From positions 14,149,001 to 14,213,000 of the forward strand of contig CP141126.1 in the NCBI GenBank assembly GCA_035236585.1: 64,000 nucleotides of DNA, written 5' to 3'. Below the pieces are notes generated by a model that worked only from the letters and a program-made list of their open reading frames with translations, was not told the origin of the DNA and searched no databases. Each line of letters begins with the position of its first letter. Positions within the stretch are counted from its first letter, which is position 1. The translations under genes and the position numbers were made by a program. Shown here in pieces: positions 60,714 through 64,000 of the stretch. This stretch comes from Warburgia ugandensis. Lineage: Eukaryota > Streptophyta > Magnoliopsida > Canellales > Canellaceae.

Positions 60714-63553
60714 CTCAGAAGTCCCTTGGCTGGGACAATAATTCTATTAGGGAATTTTCTTCTTAAAACCTTTTTGAGGAATGGATCCTCAACATTATCA
60801 ATATGAATACGATAATAAACAACACATCAAGTTTAACTAAATCCAATAAAGGATTAGGTGCTCTAGAAAGAACGCCTCCTGGCCCCTCTAGCAATCCAAC
60901 TAAAAATACTCATGATGAAATATTGAAGAAGAAGAAGAAGAAGAGAACGTACCAGATGGGTTATTTCGACCCATAGCATCAACTGAAGGGCTATGCACCT
61001 TAAGATAAAATTCAGACCTTTCATGTTGATCACTTGGAGCTCGATCTCCCTCACCTTAATCTTTGGCAGCAGATAGAATCATGAAGAACTTTTGAATGTC
61101 CTAGAGGATCCTATTTGGTATGCTCCTCGCATGAACAGATCCCTCTCTCACCCTTGTCTTCCCCTTTCCTCTAGACACAATTTCCTTTTTCTTCAAGTAA
61201 ATTCTTAAGCAAAATATTCATTTTTTGCATGCTCAGTAACTGTGCCTTCTGATGTTTGATGAAGCTCACTACCATACCATTGAACAACTTTAATTGGGAA
61301 CTTGGCAGATTTGGCATCAAAACTTTGTTTAAAATTTAATCATTTACATTGATAAAGAATCCAGATGAGGATGAGCATTCTAGTTCCCAAACTTGATTAC
61401 CTAAAGCCACCATGATTAACATCTTAAGCACTTTGATTAAAAATAAAACCAAGAGGAAAGGCCCTCATCACACTGATGGATCCCCTTCGTAGAATTATAG
61501 TGAAGTTATTTCTTCTCAAGTTAGAAAAATGAAAATGAGCTGATTATTGCCCCTCCCTAAACCAGTTAATCCACCTTCACTCTGAAATCAGCCTAACTAA
61601 ATATGGAAAGCAAACAGAACAGATTAGCAATATCAATAGCCTTTTAGCAGTCAGAGTTATATTGAAGCAGAAAAGATGCTCAAAGCACAGAGCAATATAT
61701 TAATAATTAGGTTTTTGGAGTCCAAAAAACTAACTCCAGCAATCTTAGTTCCACGTTCAGTTTTTAGTTATATGTTTGGTGATGGTGAACTACATGTTGA
61801 TGTACCAAGAGATAAGTGTCACTTAAAAATCTGTAGGGGGAGCAAAACAATGTAAACATTCCAATATAGGTAGGTGGTTATCTATGAGAACAGACAATCC
61901 ACAAGATAGGTTCTATAAAGGTGTAGTAAGAACAAGGTACAATCACAAGGTCCACATAAATATCCTGATGAACTTCACTGGGGATATCCGATCATGCTTA
62001 GTGAGAAGTCGAGAAGAATGCCAAAGGACCTGTTAAGTTGGACATTAAACATGATAAATAGCTTAGAGAGAATCATTAAACTATGAGACAAAAATGGAAC
62101 AACAAGGAATCACAAGTCATGTGACGTTCCTTCAGAGGTCCAAGGCAGTTTGAGCAACTATACATGAGATATATTCCACTAATTACGAGTACAAAAGCTA
62201 ATTTGAGGACATATTCCTTTTTGAACATGGGAATGATGGCTTCAAGAAGTACTAACAACAACCTTCCTATTATGTGGCAGGGGCTGAATGTGTATAAACC
62301 CCTCACCACGCATTTGGAACTTCTAAAAGATATCAGAAGAGCCTAATTTTGCAAATTCCTCCATGTAAATATCCAGGAAACAATTCTACTTGTTTGAAGG
62401 ATTCCATCTAGCAAAGAACTTGTAACCCTGAACAGCCTTTATTCTTGGCTTCAGCAAGTGGACATGGCACTCCTTTTCAAATCCTAGCATGGGAACAAAA
62501 TCCCCAGTTAGCAGCGGAGATCAAGATTCAGGGAAGCCATGGTTGTCAAAGACAATGCAATAGGTACTGCAGACACTGTGAAAGATCAAGTAATTAACAT
62601 CTGGTAAATGCCTGGATATTTAGAAAGATAACTAGGTAATTGTCAGGAGAATTTAGCAGCCACTCATACAATACTCATCTACAACTACTTTGCCACATTC
62701 ATGTACTGCCTTCACTCTTGCATTTTTAAAACACTTCCCTTTGCCTCGTTGACTGAGTAGAAGTTTCTGAACGCATGATAAGCAAGTCACGTTTTTTTCG
62801 GCTTTTAAGAAATGCATCAAAGTTCTTTTAGCATTTTGGCTGTTGGTCTATTAGCTCCTAGGGCTGGTCAATAAACAGAATGACCTACCAACACTTTTTA
62901 CATCTTATCCTCTGCCTTGTGTTGTATGCAACCAAACCAAGTCTCTTAATTGTTTTATAACATTCTGCCCTTTACCACCAGTGTATTTGAAAATCTAAGA
63001 TTGTTGGATAAGTTGGCCTCTAAGTAAGAATTGTTACTACTCCTAATTCCTACAGAGTACACGATGCTCATTGAAGAAACCAATCTTCACTTCTAAGACA
63101 GAGAGAGACAGGAGGCAGCCTTAAGTCTAGTCATCTCTACTATATAAGCCGTATCTAGCAAGGGTTACTCTTTGTTCTATCCCTTTTCCCCAACTTTTGC
63201 ATTTGCAATTTGGCCAGCTGGCCCTTCATAGTTTGCAGTCGGTAATCCTTAGTCTTAAGGCTGTTTTGGCCTTTGTTGTGATGACTGCAAGTTAATCAAA
63301 TATTATAGGTTACTCTAGAGTTGATAAACGGAACCCTTTCTTTTTTCAGTTGATTATTCAATATCTAGGTCAAACCAGAGTCTGACACAGATATTCAGTT
63401 GTATGTTTCAGGTATAATATCATATTTTGTTCATGCGAAGGTCAACAAGCAATTCCACATTTACTCTTCAAGTGACCTCCAAAGATCATTTAGAATATCT
63501 ACACTGACAGTTATTGGGTTGCAGTTAGTTTGGCATGCATCCGTTGCAAGCCT
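60714..63553. other. Intergenic, no recognised gene
   Basis: A minus-strand open stretch at 60863-61054 (MREIELQVINMKGLNF...) is codon-like but unassigned. Nothing else is supported. Confidence 0.4.
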
Positions 63554-64000
63554 ATATCATCATCATCATCAAGACCTTATCCCAATTAGGGGTCGGCCAC
63601 ATGAATCTTATTTCTCCATTCCACTCTATTAAATACCATGGTTTTATTTAGTCCCAAAGTTTTTAAGTCTTTCCTCACCACTTCTATCCACGTTCTTTTG
63701 GGCATTCCCCTTGCCCTTTTAGAACCTTCAACTTGTATTGCCTCACTCCTTCTAACTAGTGCCGTTGTTGGTTTCCTTTGAACATGTCCAAACCATCTAA
63801 GTCTAATCTCCCTCATCTTGTTACCTATTGGTGCTATCCCTAAATTTCCTCTAATATTTTCATTTCTAATTCTATACTTTCTTGTCTTACCACTCATCCA
63901 TCTCAACATCCTCATTTCTACGACATTCATCCTATGAGCATGATGTCCCTTAACTGCCCAACACTCTGATCCATAGAGCATGGCCAGCCTTATAGCCATC
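63554..64000 (-). mobile_element. RTE LINE 3' end, cut by the window edge
   Basis: Begins with the same (ATC)n and AAGACCTTATCCCAATTAGG tail as 28691. It then reads the RTE ORF C-terminus (MRMLRWMSGKTRKYRIRNEN..., RWFGHVQRKP) in one open frame from 63999 to 63586. Very similar to the intronic copy; here the stretch corresponding to 29050-29100 is not frameshifted. Its length beyond 64000 is unknown. Confidence 0.93.

Overview
This is a plant nuclear window. The evidence is two intron-split plant genes, Ty3/gypsy and Ty1/copia LTR retrotransposons, an RTE-type LINE, the 3' end of a plant L1 with an RNase H tail, and at least fourteen copies of a SINE that matches the Au family. The content fits a repeat-rich angiosperm, perhaps a woody magnoliid or early-diverging eudicot, but nothing seen fixes the species.

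Left third (1-19 kb) is nested retrotransposons. A minus-strand non-chromoviral gypsy element (Ogre/Tat/Athila type) gives gag (1-5337), leader and tRNA-Arg-like primer site (to 6480) and the start of its LTR (6481 onward). Its gag is split by a 4.1-kb solo LTR (911-5002) with a perfect GTACT duplication. Next is a decayed plus-strand chromovirus (8677-17635), whose integrase is split by a second solo LTR of the same large-LTR family (12878-16441). The first solo LTR shares a block of about 160 bp with the leader of the gypsy element it sits in.

Middle (19-34 kb): SINE copies, a degenerate minisatellite of about 40 bp period, then a two-exon gene for a membrane-anchored dual-specificity phosphatase (24380-33142, +). 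Its 8-kb intron splits the catalytic P-loop and holds a full-length antisense RTE LINE (28691-32302) with a 17-bp target duplication. That LINE has tandem hairpin units in its 5' leader and three in-frame 23-residue repeats at the start of its ORF.

34-39 kb: a complete but dead copia element with both LTRs, a mutated RT active site and a small tandem duplication in the protease. 39-50 kb: mostly unassigned intergenic DNA with SINEs and a 5'-truncated L1 (45312-45900, 14-bp duplication).

50.5-56.4 kb: an intact minus-strand gene for a TGA-class bZIP factor (closest to TGA9/TGA10). I resolved it into eleven exons with consistent phases and a 474-residue product. Two of its introns contain SINE and RTE fragments and one contains a long CT microsatellite. 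56-64 kb: intergenic, ending in another RTE 3' end cut by the window edge.

The only intact protein genes I can defend are the phosphatase and the TGA factor. I found no CRISPR, operon or defence system, as expected for a plant genome.
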